Origin: Sediminibacterium ginsengisoli
GTDB lineage: Bacteria; Bacteroidota; Bacteroidia; Chitinophagales; Chitinophagaceae
Reading direction: 5' to 3'
Assembly: GCA_943324415.2 (NCBI GenBank)
Contig: CALPLN020000002.1
Coordinates: forward strand, 1 to 37,572
DNA: 37,572 nucleotides
In this document: piece by piece, positions 28,501 through 36,859 of the stretch
Position numbering within the stretch: the stretch's first letter is position 1
Layout of the letters: each line of letters starts with the position of its first letter
The notes under the pieces: model-generated
The model's database searches: none
Seen by the model: the letters and a program-made list of their open reading frames with translations, nothing else
Told to the model about the DNA's origin: nothing
Translations under genes and position numbers: made by a program

Positions 28501-29406
28501 ATGGAAAGAATATTATTTGGAGACAATCAATTTTTTGGTGTGAACCATAGCTCAGACGAGAAGTCTAGAGCACAAGCGATTCAATTTAAGGAAGATGCCA
28601 CTATTCTTAAAACTTTAGATTATGCAATTGATGAGGGTGTAAATACGTTTATGTGTACCACGCATGATCGTATATCCGCTATTTGCGATGCCATTCGATC
28701 TAATACAATCAAGTACCATAACTTTAAAATCTATCCATGTTTGCCGTATGCACATAAATATGCCAATGCAGTGACAGAGCTAGGTTTATTAGGGACACTT
28801 AAACAATATGTACCTGGTAATTTTTTTGGCTCCCTATTTAGAGGCGGTGTGGCTATTGTGTCTAAAGATTATATCGCAATGATGAAGTTGCTAGTTGATG
28901 CCGAAATGAAAATGTTTAAAGGGATACCTACACCTGTAATTTTCTTACAAAATGTGATAACTGATTTGCTTTTAGGGCTTGGGATGAAAGACGTCATTAA
29001 AGCGTATCACCAATATATTATATCAGAGTACAATGCGGAACCTGGTTATATCACTATGAATATGCCTAAGCTTTTGGATTTTCTAAATGCAGCAGGGATT
29101 GAAAATCCGATTATCTGTACCTCAATCAATGTAGATGGATTTAGAATGTCTGGCGGTAAGGAGGCATATGAAAAAGTTTTAAGAGAACGTGAACTGCGCG
29201 TGATTGCTATGCAAGTACTATCAGGTGGCGCTAAAAAGCCCAAAGAAGCGATCTCTTATGTTTGTGGTTTACCTAATATTAAGTCCATCTTATTTGGTGC
29301 ATCATCTAAAGCCAATATTAGAGAGACCGTTTCTATCATACGTGATTATGATCTCGATGACGAAAATGTAATAATGGAAGAGTATAACCATATAAAAATA
29401 TATTAG
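28501..29406 (+). CDS. Uncharacterised protein, possibly TIM-barrel/aldo-keto-reductase-like, exopolysaccharide cluster
   Basis: ILFGDNQFFGVNH, YAIDEGVNTFMCTTHDR, RVIAMQVLSGGAKKPKEAISYVCGLPNIKSILFGASSKANI resembles AKR C-terminal logic; no firm family. Confidence 0.6.
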   Translation: MERILFGDNQFFGVNHSSDEKSRAQAIQFKEDATILKTLDYAIDEGVNTFMCTTHDRISAICDAIRSNTIKYHNFKIYPCLPYAHKYANAVTELGLLGTLKQYVPGNFFGSLFRGGVAIVSKDYIAMMKLLVDAEMKMFKGIPTPVIFLQNVITDLLLGLGMKDVIKAYHQYIISEYNAEPGYITMNMPKLLDFLNAAGIENPIICTSINVDGFRMSGGKEAYEKVLRERELRVIAMQVLSGGAKKPKEAISYVCGLPNIKSILFGASSKANIRETVSIIRDYDLDDENVIMEEYNHIKIY

Positions 29407-29408
29407 TA

Positions 29409-30500
29409 ATGTTAATCACCATCGTAGCAGGGGCAAGGCCAAATTTTATTAAAATAGCCCCCATCATCAGGGCAATTGAAGCGGCCAAAAATAGTGGGGT
29501 GGATATCGATTTCAGGTTAGTGCATACCGGACAACACTTTGATCAAAGGATGAGTGGAGATTTTTTTGACCAATTAAATATACCCGATCCAGACACCAAT
29601 TTACAGTGTGCATCTGGAACTTCGATAGAGCAGACTGCCTCTATCATGTGTTTGTTTGAAAAAGAATTATTACAGAACACACCCGATATTGTGTTAGTAG
29701 TTGGAGATGTTACCTCTACTATGGCGGCAGCTATTACAGCCAAAAAATTAGGCATCCACACAGTACATGTAGAAGCTGGTATTCGTTCTGGAGACTTAAC
29801 GATGCCCGAAGAATTAAATAGAATCCTAACAGATGCGATTTGCGATACTTTTTTTACAACAAGTGTCACTGCGTCTGAAAATTTGATTGCTTCTAGTAGG
29901 TCTGAAGAAAGTGTTCATTTTGTTGGCAATACCATGATTGATACATTGTTGTTTCATTTAAAAGACATAAAAAAACCAGATTGTTGGGATAAGCTACAAC
30001 TAGAAGAAAAAAATTATTTGCTATTGACCTTACATAGGCCATCCAATGTAGACGATCCTATTAAGTTGCAAGCTTTATTATCAGAAATCGCAATTTTATC
30101 GCCTACTACTCAAGTTGTATTTCCTGTTCATCCTAGAACCCTACATTGTATTGAAACCAATCACATACATACCTATTCCATCCAGTTAATTCCAGCTCAG
30201 CCCTATTTGGAATTCATCTATTTGGTTAAGCACGCAAAAGGGATTATCACAGATTCAGGTGGTATTACAGAAGAAGCGACTGTGTTGAATGTGCCTTGTA
30301 TTACGATGCGCAATACAACCGAACGTCCCGAAACCGTAACTCATGGAACGAATGTTTTAGTAGGAGACGATATGGAGCTACTAGCAGCAAAACTAGATGA
30401 TTTACATAAGGGGATATGGAAATCTAACTTAGTTCCTGCTCTTTGGGACGGTCAGTCTGCGGAAAGAATTGTAAATATTTTATTATGCAACAGGGCCTAA
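29409..30500 (+). CDS. wecB: UDP-N-acetylglucosamine 2-epimerase (non-hydrolysing)
   Basis: GARPNFIKIAPIIRAI, HTGQHFDQRMSGDFF, VVGDVTSTMAAAITAKKLGIHTVHVEAGIRSGD, TDSGGITEEATVLNVPCITMRNTTERPET. Confidence 0.95.
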   Translation: MLITIVAGARPNFIKIAPIIRAIEAAKNSGVDIDFRLVHTGQHFDQRMSGDFFDQLNIPDPDTNLQCASGTSIEQTASIMCLFEKELLQNTPDIVLVVGDVTSTMAAAITAKKLGIHTVHVEAGIRSGDLTMPEELNRILTDAICDTFFTTSVTASENLIASSRSEESVHFVGNTMIDTLLFHLKDIKKPDCWDKLQLEEKNYLLLTLHRPSNVDDPIKLQALLSEIAILSPTTQVVFPVHPRTLHCIETNHIHTYSIQLIPAQPYLEFIYLVKHAKGIITDSGGITEEATVLNVPCITMRNTTERPETVTHGTNVLVGDDMELLAAKLDDLHKGIWKSNLVPALWDGQSAERIVNILLCNRA

Positions 30501-31876
30501 AATATTTATTAAGCAATGCACTTTTTGCATTAGATCTTATTGGACTAAATCTACTCATTTTTATTTTATTACTTTTTTATCAATGGTCATTAAGCGCATT
30601 CAATTTTAATCCATACATCCAATTATGGGTGATGGCAAATTTGATTTGGGTCATTGTTGCTGTTGCTGTTCGTTTATATGGGAGTATGTTGGTACTAAAA
30701 TTTGAATTATTTGTAAAACGAACATCGCAGTTATATGTATTATGGGTAATGTTGATGCTATTGTATTTAGTAGTAATTAGAGAAGTTGATTTTTCAAGAA
30801 GCTTCATCTTACTTATACTAATCTGCTTTCCATTGGTCTTGGGGGTGAATAGATGCTTGTATTTCGCAATCCATAAATACGTCAAAAAAAGAGGTACTTA
30901 TGTTAGCAAAATCATGATCGTTGGCTATAATGACATGTCTAAAAAGCTAGCTAAATATTTTGAGGAAGAGGGTATTAATACCGAATTGATTGGGTTTATC
31001 GAAGAACCATTGAATGTGCATGAATTGACAAATTACCCAATTTTAACGAATCTTGACAATGCCATCGAAATCGCTAAAAAGATGCAAGTCCAAGAAATTT
31101 TCTCTACCATTATGCCTGAACAAAATGCAATCATCTATCATTTAATGCATGAGGCAGAGAATAGTTGTGTTAGGTTTAAGATTATTCCTGATTTATCTGT
31201 GTTCTTAAAAAAGCCCGTTGTCGTAGATTATCTCAGTGATATGCCAGTATTGGCATTAAGGGGAGATCCATTAGAAGACATGGGCAATAGAATCAAAAAA
31301 AGAATATTGGATTTAATGGTTAGTACGACAGTTTTACTATTTATTTTATCTTGGTTAATTCCTTTAATTGCCATTTTAGTCAAGCTAGAATCTAAAGGCC
31401 CCATATTTTTTCGACAACTCAGAAGCGGTAAGAATGACAAGCCATTTTTCTGTCTAAAGTTCAGGAGTATGCGAATGAACGAAGCATCAGATCAGCTTTC
31501 TGCTACCAGAGATGACCCAAGAATTACAAGAATTGGTCGTTTTTTGCGTAAATCAAGTTTGGATGAATTTCCTCAATTCATTAATGTTCTTTTAGGGGAA
31601 ATGAGTTTGGTTGGACCAAGGCCGCATATGTTAAAACATAGTACTGAATTTTCCAAGATGGTCGCACATTATATGTCAAGACAATTTTTAAAGCCTGGAA
31701 TTACTGGTTGGGCTCAGATCAATAGTTATAGAGGTGAGATTAGATCTCAAGAAGAGATAGAGGGTAGGGTGGCCAGTGATCTTTGGTATTTTGAAAACTG
31801 GACAATTTGGCTAGACATTCGAATCATGTTTTTAACTGTTTATCAAGTTTTCGCAGGGCATAAAAATGCCTATTAA
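30485..31876 (+). CDS. Undecaprenyl-phosphate sugar-1-phosphate transferase (polyprenyl glycosylphosphotransferase)
   Basis: N-terminal TMs, then KRILDLMVSTTVLLFIL...GPIFFRQLRSGKNDKPFFCLKFRSM...RKSSLDEFPQFINVLLGEMSLVGPRPHM...LKPGITGWAQIN; ATG at 30485 preferred. Confidence 0.93.
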   Translation: MQQGLKYLLSNALFALDLIGLNLLIFILLLFYQWSLSAFNFNPYIQLWVMANLIWVIVAVAVRLYGSMLVLKFELFVKRTSQLYVLWVMLMLLYLVVIREVDFSRSFILLILICFPLVLGVNRCLYFAIHKYVKKRGTYVSKIMIVGYNDMSKKLAKYFEEEGINTELIGFIEEPLNVHELTNYPILTNLDNAIEIAKKMQVQEIFSTIMPEQNAIIYHLMHEAENSCVRFKIIPDLSVFLKKPVVVDYLSDMPVLALRGDPLEDMGNRIKKRILDLMVSTTVLLFILSWLIPLIAILVKLESKGPIFFRQLRSGKNDKPFFCLKFRSMRMNEASDQLSATRDDPRITRIGRFLRKSSLDEFPQFINVLLGEMSLVGPRPHMLKHSTEFSKMVAHYMSRQFLKPGITGWAQINSYRGEIRSQEEIEGRVASDLWYFENWTIWLDIRIMFLTVYQVFAGHKNAY

Positions 31877-31886
31877 TATTTTATAA

Positions 31887-31905
31887 GCAAGCAAATTTTG
31901 CTTGC
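31887..31905 (+). repeat. Perfect hairpin GCAAGCAA-att-TTGCTTGC in intergenic gap
   Basis: 8-bp perfect inverted repeat, 3-nt loop, between transferase and dehydrogenase genes; may attenuate or be processed. Confidence 0.6.
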
Positions 31906-31929
31906 ATCATTTTCTCCAAAAATTTCATT

Positions 31930-33183
31930 ATGAATTATGAACACCAAGTAGCTGTCATTGGCCTAGGGTATGTAGGATTGCCACTGGCACTAGAATTTTC
32001 TAAAAAATATCCTGTTGTAGGATTTGATATAGATCGAGACAGAGTTAATGAATTACAAAATGGACATGATCGGACAAGGGAAGTTGAATCTGCAGCTTTA
32101 TTGTCTGATATGCTGTTTTCCTCAAACCTGGAGGACATTGCCAATGCCAATACCTATATTGTAACAGTGCCAACACCCATAGATCATTTTTACAAACCTA
32201 ATTTATTGCCCATTTTAAAAGCGACAGAGATGATTGGAGGGCTTTTGAAAAAAGGGGATATCGTCATTTATGAGTCAACGGTTTATCCAGGATGTACAGA
32301 AGAAGATTGTGTTCCCGTACTTGAAAAAATGAGTGGGTTAACATATAACCAAGATTTCTTTTGTGGCTATTCTCCTGAAAGAATTAATCCCGGAGACAAG
32401 GTGAATACTTTGACTACGATTAAAAAAGTTACTTCTGGTTCTACAGCAACCATCGCTCAGGTAGTCAATGAGCTTTATAAATCCATCATTGTAGCTGGCA
32501 CCCATCTTGCGCCAAGTATAAAAGTAGCAGAAGCATCTAAAGCCATAGAAAATGCACAAAGAGATATCAATATCTCCTTTATTAATGAGTTGGCCTTAAT
32601 TTTTGATCGAATGGATATTGACACGCATGACGTTTTGGATGCGGCGGCTACAAAATGGAATTTTTTAAAATATAAGCCAGGTTTAGTGGGGGGGCATTGT
32701 ATAGGGGTGGATCCATATTACCTCGCCCATAAGGCAGAGTCATTGGGGTATCATCCACAAGTCATTTTATCTGGCAGAAGGGTCAACAATCAAATGGGAC
32801 AATTTGTAGCTAGTAAAGTTATCAAGCTCATGATCCAGAAAAATTTAAAAATTAATGGATCGAAAGTATTAATCAATGGGTTTACATTTAAAGAAAATTG
32901 TCCTGATATTCGAAATTCTAAAGTCATTGATATATATACTGAATTGAAAGCATTTGGTTTAGAAGTGGATGTATATGATCCATGGGCCGACCCAGTACAA
33001 GTTAAAAATGAGTATGATATTGATTTAATTGAAATACCTCAAAATGGCTATGACGCAGTGATACTAGCGGTTTCACATGATGCATTTAGCGATTTAGATA
33101 TTCAAATCATCACCAACGACAATGCCGTTGTATTTGACACCAAATCTGTCATGTCTAGATGCACAGTGGATGGCAGGCTCTAA
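31930..33183 (+). CDS. Nucleotide-sugar dehydrogenase (TviB/WbpA-like, UDP-HexNAc 6-dehydrogenase)
   Basis: VAVIGLGYVGLPLALEFSKKYPVVGFDID, VPTPID, YESTVYPGCTEE, SPERINPGD, KVAEASKAIENAQRDINISFINELA, GLVGGHCIGVDPYYL. Confidence 0.93.
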   Translation: MNYEHQVAVIGLGYVGLPLALEFSKKYPVVGFDIDRDRVNELQNGHDRTREVESAALLSDMLFSSNLEDIANANTYIVTVPTPIDHFYKPNLLPILKATEMIGGLLKKGDIVIYESTVYPGCTEEDCVPVLEKMSGLTYNQDFFCGYSPERINPGDKVNTLTTIKKVTSGSTATIAQVVNELYKSIIVAGTHLAPSIKVAEASKAIENAQRDINISFINELALIFDRMDIDTHDVLDAAATKWNFLKYKPGLVGGHCIGVDPYYLAHKAESLGYHPQVILSGRRVNNQMGQFVASKVIKLMIQKNLKINGSKVLINGFTFKENCPDIRNSKVIDIYTELKAFGLEVDVYDPWADPVQVKNEYDIDLIEIPQNGYDAVILAVSHDAFSDLDIQIITNDNAVVFDTKSVMSRCTVDGRL

Positions 33184-33209
33184 TGGCCTAACAAGAATCA
33201 ATTAATTTA

Positions 33210-33223
33210 CTGACAATAATCAG
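33210..33223. promoter_or_regulatory. Crp/Fnr-like box (CTGACaataATCAG)
   Basis: Fully symmetric variant of the box; no good -7 element at 29.5 bp, so role uncertain. Confidence 0.4.
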
Positions 33224-33480
33224 TTTTATTATTTGTTGATAGGCATAATATTACATTGAAAAAGACGTTAATATGACATAGCAATATACTCCCCCTAGTG
33301 TATATCCCCATTTTGTAGCTATTTACTCATTCGCCCCCATTCCCGCCCCCGCCCCCATTTTATTCCCCACTTGCCCTACAGGTATTGGTATGCTAATATC
33401 AATCCAAAACTATTTTGACAAATAGGTATTGGGCAAAATGTGTTTAAAATTTATTACATCATTTAATTAAATCAGCTTTT

Positions 33481-34521
33481 ATGAAAAAAATTCTACTTAT
33501 TGAAAAGGATGAAGATATCAGATCGAATCTAGCACAAGTGCTTGAGTTGGTTAATTATGAGGTTTTTACGGCCCAAGATGGACATCAAGCAGCCGAACTA
33601 GCAAAACGCGAAGAGCCTGAAATGATCATATGCGGCTCCTTACTCCCTTTATTAGATGGGTATGGATTGTTTCAAGAATTACAAAATCATCCTGCTACGC
33701 AGCATTCAAAAGTGGTATTTTTTACGCCAAAACAATTAAATGGAAATGGCCATGCTAACGGACAGCTACAAGCAAATGGACATATGGATGTATTAAGTGA
33801 AGTAGTCAATCCAATAAGACAACAATTTAATTTTTCAGAGAAGCCAATGACAGCAATCTCAGAGTCACAAACCGAAGTCATTCGTTTGAATGGGATAGAG
33901 GATGTATTAGAGGTGCTGATAAAAGACAGAGACATTTTATACTATAAAAAGAAGCAAATCATTTTCTCTGAAGGGAATTGTTCAAGAAATTTATATTTCG
34001 TTAAAAAAGGTAAAGTTAAAATCTATCAAACGAATGATATTGGCAAACAATTGGTGGTGGATCTGTATGCAGAAAACGATTTTATTGGCTATATCCCATT
34101 AATAGAAAATTCCAATTATACCGAAATAGCAGAAGCATTAGAAGAGACAGAATTGATTGTCATTCCAAGAGGCGAGTTCAATCAATTGATCAAGACCAAC
34201 CAGCAAGTCATGAATTTATTCATACATCTGTTATCAAAAAGTGTTTGTGAAAAAAAATCACAAATGATTGGCTTAGCCTATAATTCTTTACGTAAAAAAG
34301 TGGCTGATGCTTTGGTGCGTATCAATGATAAATACAATAAAGAAAACTCGCCCGCATTCAGCATTGACATTAGCAGAGACAATTTAGCAGCCATTGCAGG
34401 CACTGCTACGGAATCTTTGATCAGAACATTAACAGATTTTAAATCAGAAAAGCTAATTGATATTTCCAATAACTGTATTACCATCTTGAATAAAAAAAGA
34501 TTAGAAGATTTAAGTAATTAA
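33481..34521 (+). CDS. Degenerate receiver domain fused to Crp/Fnr-type regulator
   Basis: Receiver-like MKKILLIEKDEDIRSNLAQVLELVNYEVFTAQDG, cNMP domain (IFSEGNCSRNLYFVKKGKVKIYQTNDIGKQLVVDLYAENDFIG), HTH (SRDNLAAIAGTATESLIRTL). Confidence 0.88.
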   Translation: MKKILLIEKDEDIRSNLAQVLELVNYEVFTAQDGHQAAELAKREEPEMIICGSLLPLLDGYGLFQELQNHPATQHSKVVFFTPKQLNGNGHANGQLQANGHMDVLSEVVNPIRQQFNFSEKPMTAISESQTEVIRLNGIEDVLEVLIKDRDILYYKKKQIIFSEGNCSRNLYFVKKGKVKIYQTNDIGKQLVVDLYAENDFIGYIPLIENSNYTEIAEALEETELIVIPRGEFNQLIKTNQQVMNLFIHLLSKSVCEKKSQMIGLAYNSLRKKVADALVRINDKYNKENSPAFSIDISRDNLAAIAGTATESLIRTLTDFKSEKLIDISNNCITILNKKRLEDLSN

Positions 34522-34522
34522 T

Positions 34523-34536
34523 TTGATCAGTATCAG
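34523..34536 (+). promoter_or_regulatory. Crp/Fnr-like box upstream of AraC gene (distal)
   Basis: TTGATcagtATCAG; centre 22 bp from the proximal box. Confidence 0.55.
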
Positions 34537-34544
34537 CTAACACT

Positions 34545-34558
34545 TTGATCACGGTCAT
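34545..34558 (+). promoter_or_regulatory. Crp/Fnr-like box upstream of AraC gene (proximal)
   Basis: TTGATcacgGTCAT; centre 34551.5 is 29.5 bp from TAGCTTTA (34581-34588). Confidence 0.6.
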
Positions 34559-34593
34559 TGAATTTCATTAGTTTACCAACTAGCTTTATCATC

Positions 34594-35154
34594 ATGAAAT
34601 TATATATAAAAAATATGGTTAGTCTTCGATGCAAGATGCAGGTGAAGGCAGAGCTTGAAAAAATCGGTGTTAATCCAGTCCAAATTGAATTGGGCTGGGC
34701 GGAAATTAAAGACGGATTGACCGACAAGCAAAAAGTAATCCTAAAAAATAATTTATTCGTTGCAGGCCTTCCGCTCATTGAAGATAAAAAGATTGCAATC
34801 ATTGAAGGCATCAAAAATGCAGTAATTGAAATGGTGCATCATGCGGACGAGCTCCCCATTGTCAATTACTCGGAGTACATTAAAAATAGGTTGCACATGG
34901 ACTATGTCTATTTGTCAAATATTTTTTCCGAGATAGAAGGGCGTACCATTCAGCAATTCATCATTACACATAAAATTGAGAAAGTAAAAGAACTATTGAT
35001 GTATGATGAATATAATTTGACAGAGATCTCCTATAAGCTGAACTACAGTAGTGTAGCCCATCTGTCTAATCAGTTCAAAAAAATAACAGGCTTATCTCCT
35101 TCTTGTTTTAAAAAAACGAATATGAGTCGGACAGAAATTCTAGAAAATGTATAG
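34594..35154 (+). CDS. AraC family regulator with N-terminal HMA-like domain
   Basis: MKLYIKNMVSLRCKMQVKAELEKIG (HMA-like) and C-terminal EIEGRTIQQFIITHKIEKVKELLMYDEYNLTEISYKLNYSSVAHLSNQFKKITGLSPSCFKK; ATG at 34594, listed 34558 is TTG. Confidence 0.85.
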   Translation: MKLYIKNMVSLRCKMQVKAELEKIGVNPVQIELGWAEIKDGLTDKQKVILKNNLFVAGLPLIEDKKIAIIEGIKNAVIEMVHHADELPIVNYSEYIKNRLHMDYVYLSNIFSEIEGRTIQQFIITHKIEKVKELLMYDEYNLTEISYKLNYSSVAHLSNQFKKITGLSPSCFKKTNMSRTEILENV

Positions 35155-35168
35155 CAGTAAAATATACA

Positions 35169-35208
35169 ACTTATTCAAGTTCTTATGTAACAATAATCTT
35201 GAATAAGT
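35169..35208. repeat. Perfect 11-bp inverted repeat ACTTATTCAAG-N18-CTTGAATAAGT
   Basis: Arms 35169-35179 and 35198-35208, between AraC stop and OmpA-family start. Confidence 0.7.
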
Positions 35209-35270
35209 AAGCAACTTTGTTTTCATCTAACACATGTCATCGTGTGATTCAAAATTTCAAATAGTTAATT

Positions 35271-36650
35271 ATGAAAAAATATTACCTTAAAATCAGTGTA
35301 ATTATTTTTATTGCTTTTATAGCAATTGCAGAAATACATGCACAGGAAACATCAAGCCAGTCAGTAAAATTATTCAATGGAACCAAAGACTTTAGTACTT
35401 GGTCAATTGGGGTCAATGTAGGTGGCTTAATGCCCATGTCTGCATTTGGAGGTAGAAACGATTTCTCGGAATGGGAGACCAACTTTGGATATGGCTTTTA
35501 TGTTAAGAATCAATTTTCACACCTATTTGCTTTACAAGCAGATTTTTTAGGGGGTAAATTAAGTGCCAATAACAATCGTCTTTGGGCAGGATTACCCCCA
35601 CCTAGTCCATATAGTTCCTACAAAACCAATTTAAATTGGTCTGCAAGTTTAAGTGCTGTTGCTACGCTAGGCAATATCAATTGGTCTCAATTAAACACGG
35701 CCATAAAACCTTATTTAAGTTTTGGAATGGGTCTGGTGAACTATGAAGCGACTTTGATGACTGTTGAAAACATCGAAATCAATGGGCACCCTGATGGTTC
35801 GGTATCCACTTTATTTATCCCAGTAGGACTTGGTTTTAAAGCGAGGTTATCGCCAACTGCTAATCTAGATTTTGGCTATAAGGTAGGTTTTATGGATGCG
35901 GATGATATGGATGGTTATTATAAAGAGCCTATTGTGAATGATCGTTTTTCATATGCACATGTTGGAATTGAGTTTGCTCTACAAAGCAAGACAAAAACAC
36001 AATTGGCTAGACACAATGCACCAAGACAGATGTCTAAAGAATTTTCTGATCGAGATTATGCACTAGCAGAAGAGATCCGGTTGTTAAATACACATATAGA
36101 AGCTAGAGACAATGAAATTAAATCGCTAAAAGCGGAGCATACAAGTATGAAGAAGGATACGGATGCAGATGGTGTAAGTGATCTTTTTGATAAATGCCCA
36201 GGTACGCCAATTGGAACAAGAGTCGATGGTGCTGGTTGTGCATTTGTAAATACGGTTGTTGAAAGAACCGTAGCCGAACCTTCAAAAATGGAAATTACAG
36301 CCGATGATTACAATGTCATTAAAGAAGCTTCTGAGCATTTACAATTTGAAACTGGAAGTGCTGTTTTAAAATCACTTTCTTATGCTTATTTACATAGAGT
36401 GGTTGATATTTTGTTGAAGAAAAATTTAAGTATCAGACTGTCTGGTTACACAGATAATATTGGTTCAGATGCTAGTAATTTAAAGTTGTCAAAAGCAAGG
36501 GTCAATACTGTTAAAGCCTATCTTGCAAAACAAGGTATAGGGGCTGAACACATTACTGCCAGTGGTTATGGAGAGGCCGATCCTATTGCAACCAATAAAA
36601 CTGCAGCAGGTAGAGCAAAAAATAGAAGAGTAGAATTTGCTTTTTATTAG
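35271..36650 (+). CDS. OmpA family outer membrane protein with beta-barrel and TSP3-like linker
   Basis: Signal peptide; DTDADGVSDLFDKCPGTPIGTRVDGAGC; LSGYTDNIGSDASNLKLSKARVNTVKAYL...GYGEADPIATNKTAAGRAKNRRVEFAFY. Confidence 0.92.
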   Translation: MKKYYLKISVIIFIAFIAIAEIHAQETSSQSVKLFNGTKDFSTWSIGVNVGGLMPMSAFGGRNDFSEWETNFGYGFYVKNQFSHLFALQADFLGGKLSANNNRLWAGLPPPSPYSSYKTNLNWSASLSAVATLGNINWSQLNTAIKPYLSFGMGLVNYEATLMTVENIEINGHPDGSVSTLFIPVGLGFKARLSPTANLDFGYKVGFMDADDMDGYYKEPIVNDRFSYAHVGIEFALQSKTKTQLARHNAPRQMSKEFSDRDYALAEEIRLLNTHIEARDNEIKSLKAEHTSMKKDTDADGVSDLFDKCPGTPIGTRVDGAGCAFVNTVVERTVAEPSKMEITADDYNVIKEASEHLQFETGSAVLKSLSYAYLHRVVDILLKKNLSIRLSGYTDNIGSDASNLKLSKARVNTVKAYLAKQGIGAEHITASGYGEADPIATNKTAAGRAKNRRVEFAFY

Positions 36651-36744
36651 ACCTCATTTTTTAAAATAAATTTAATGATTGTTGAAGTTACATATGGCAA
36701 TAAAATTTATAGGTTTGTTTAAATGTAAGTTTGGTTAATTTTGG

Positions 36745-36777
36745 GGGATTAGTAGCAATTGTTACTAATCCCTTTTT
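36745..36777 (+). terminator. Strong intrinsic terminator
   Basis: GGGATTAGTAG (36745-36755) pairs with TTACTAATCCC (36762-36772), loop CAATTG, then T5. Confidence 0.85.
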
Positions 36778-36859
36778 AGGATTTAACTACAACAAATACG
36801 TGCTATTTTATGGCAAATATGCCATTGTGTTAGCTATCCAAATAACACATATTTGTTCT

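Noticed and set aside
33210-33280. Symmetric box CTGACaataATCAG as promoter site of the Crp-fusion gene
   Set aside because: Kept only as a weak site: TAATATTA at 29.5 bp matches the -7 motif poorly and the gene begins about 260 bp downstream, so autoregulation is not supported by spacing.
33291-33368. C-tract cluster as CRISPR or tandem repeat array
   Set aside because: Tracts differ in length and spacing, with no repeat-spacer unit; more consistent with a G-quadruplex-type tract.
35212-35260. Crp/Fnr-like box upstream of the OmpA gene (tgtcatcgtgtgattc)
   Set aside because: Half-site spacing does not fit TTGAT-N4-GTCAT, and no -7 element lies at the expected distance.
36731-36859. N-terminal extension of the XRE regulator
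   Set aside because: Would translate through the terminator hairpin at 36745-36777; ATG at 36860 gives a normal XRE protein.
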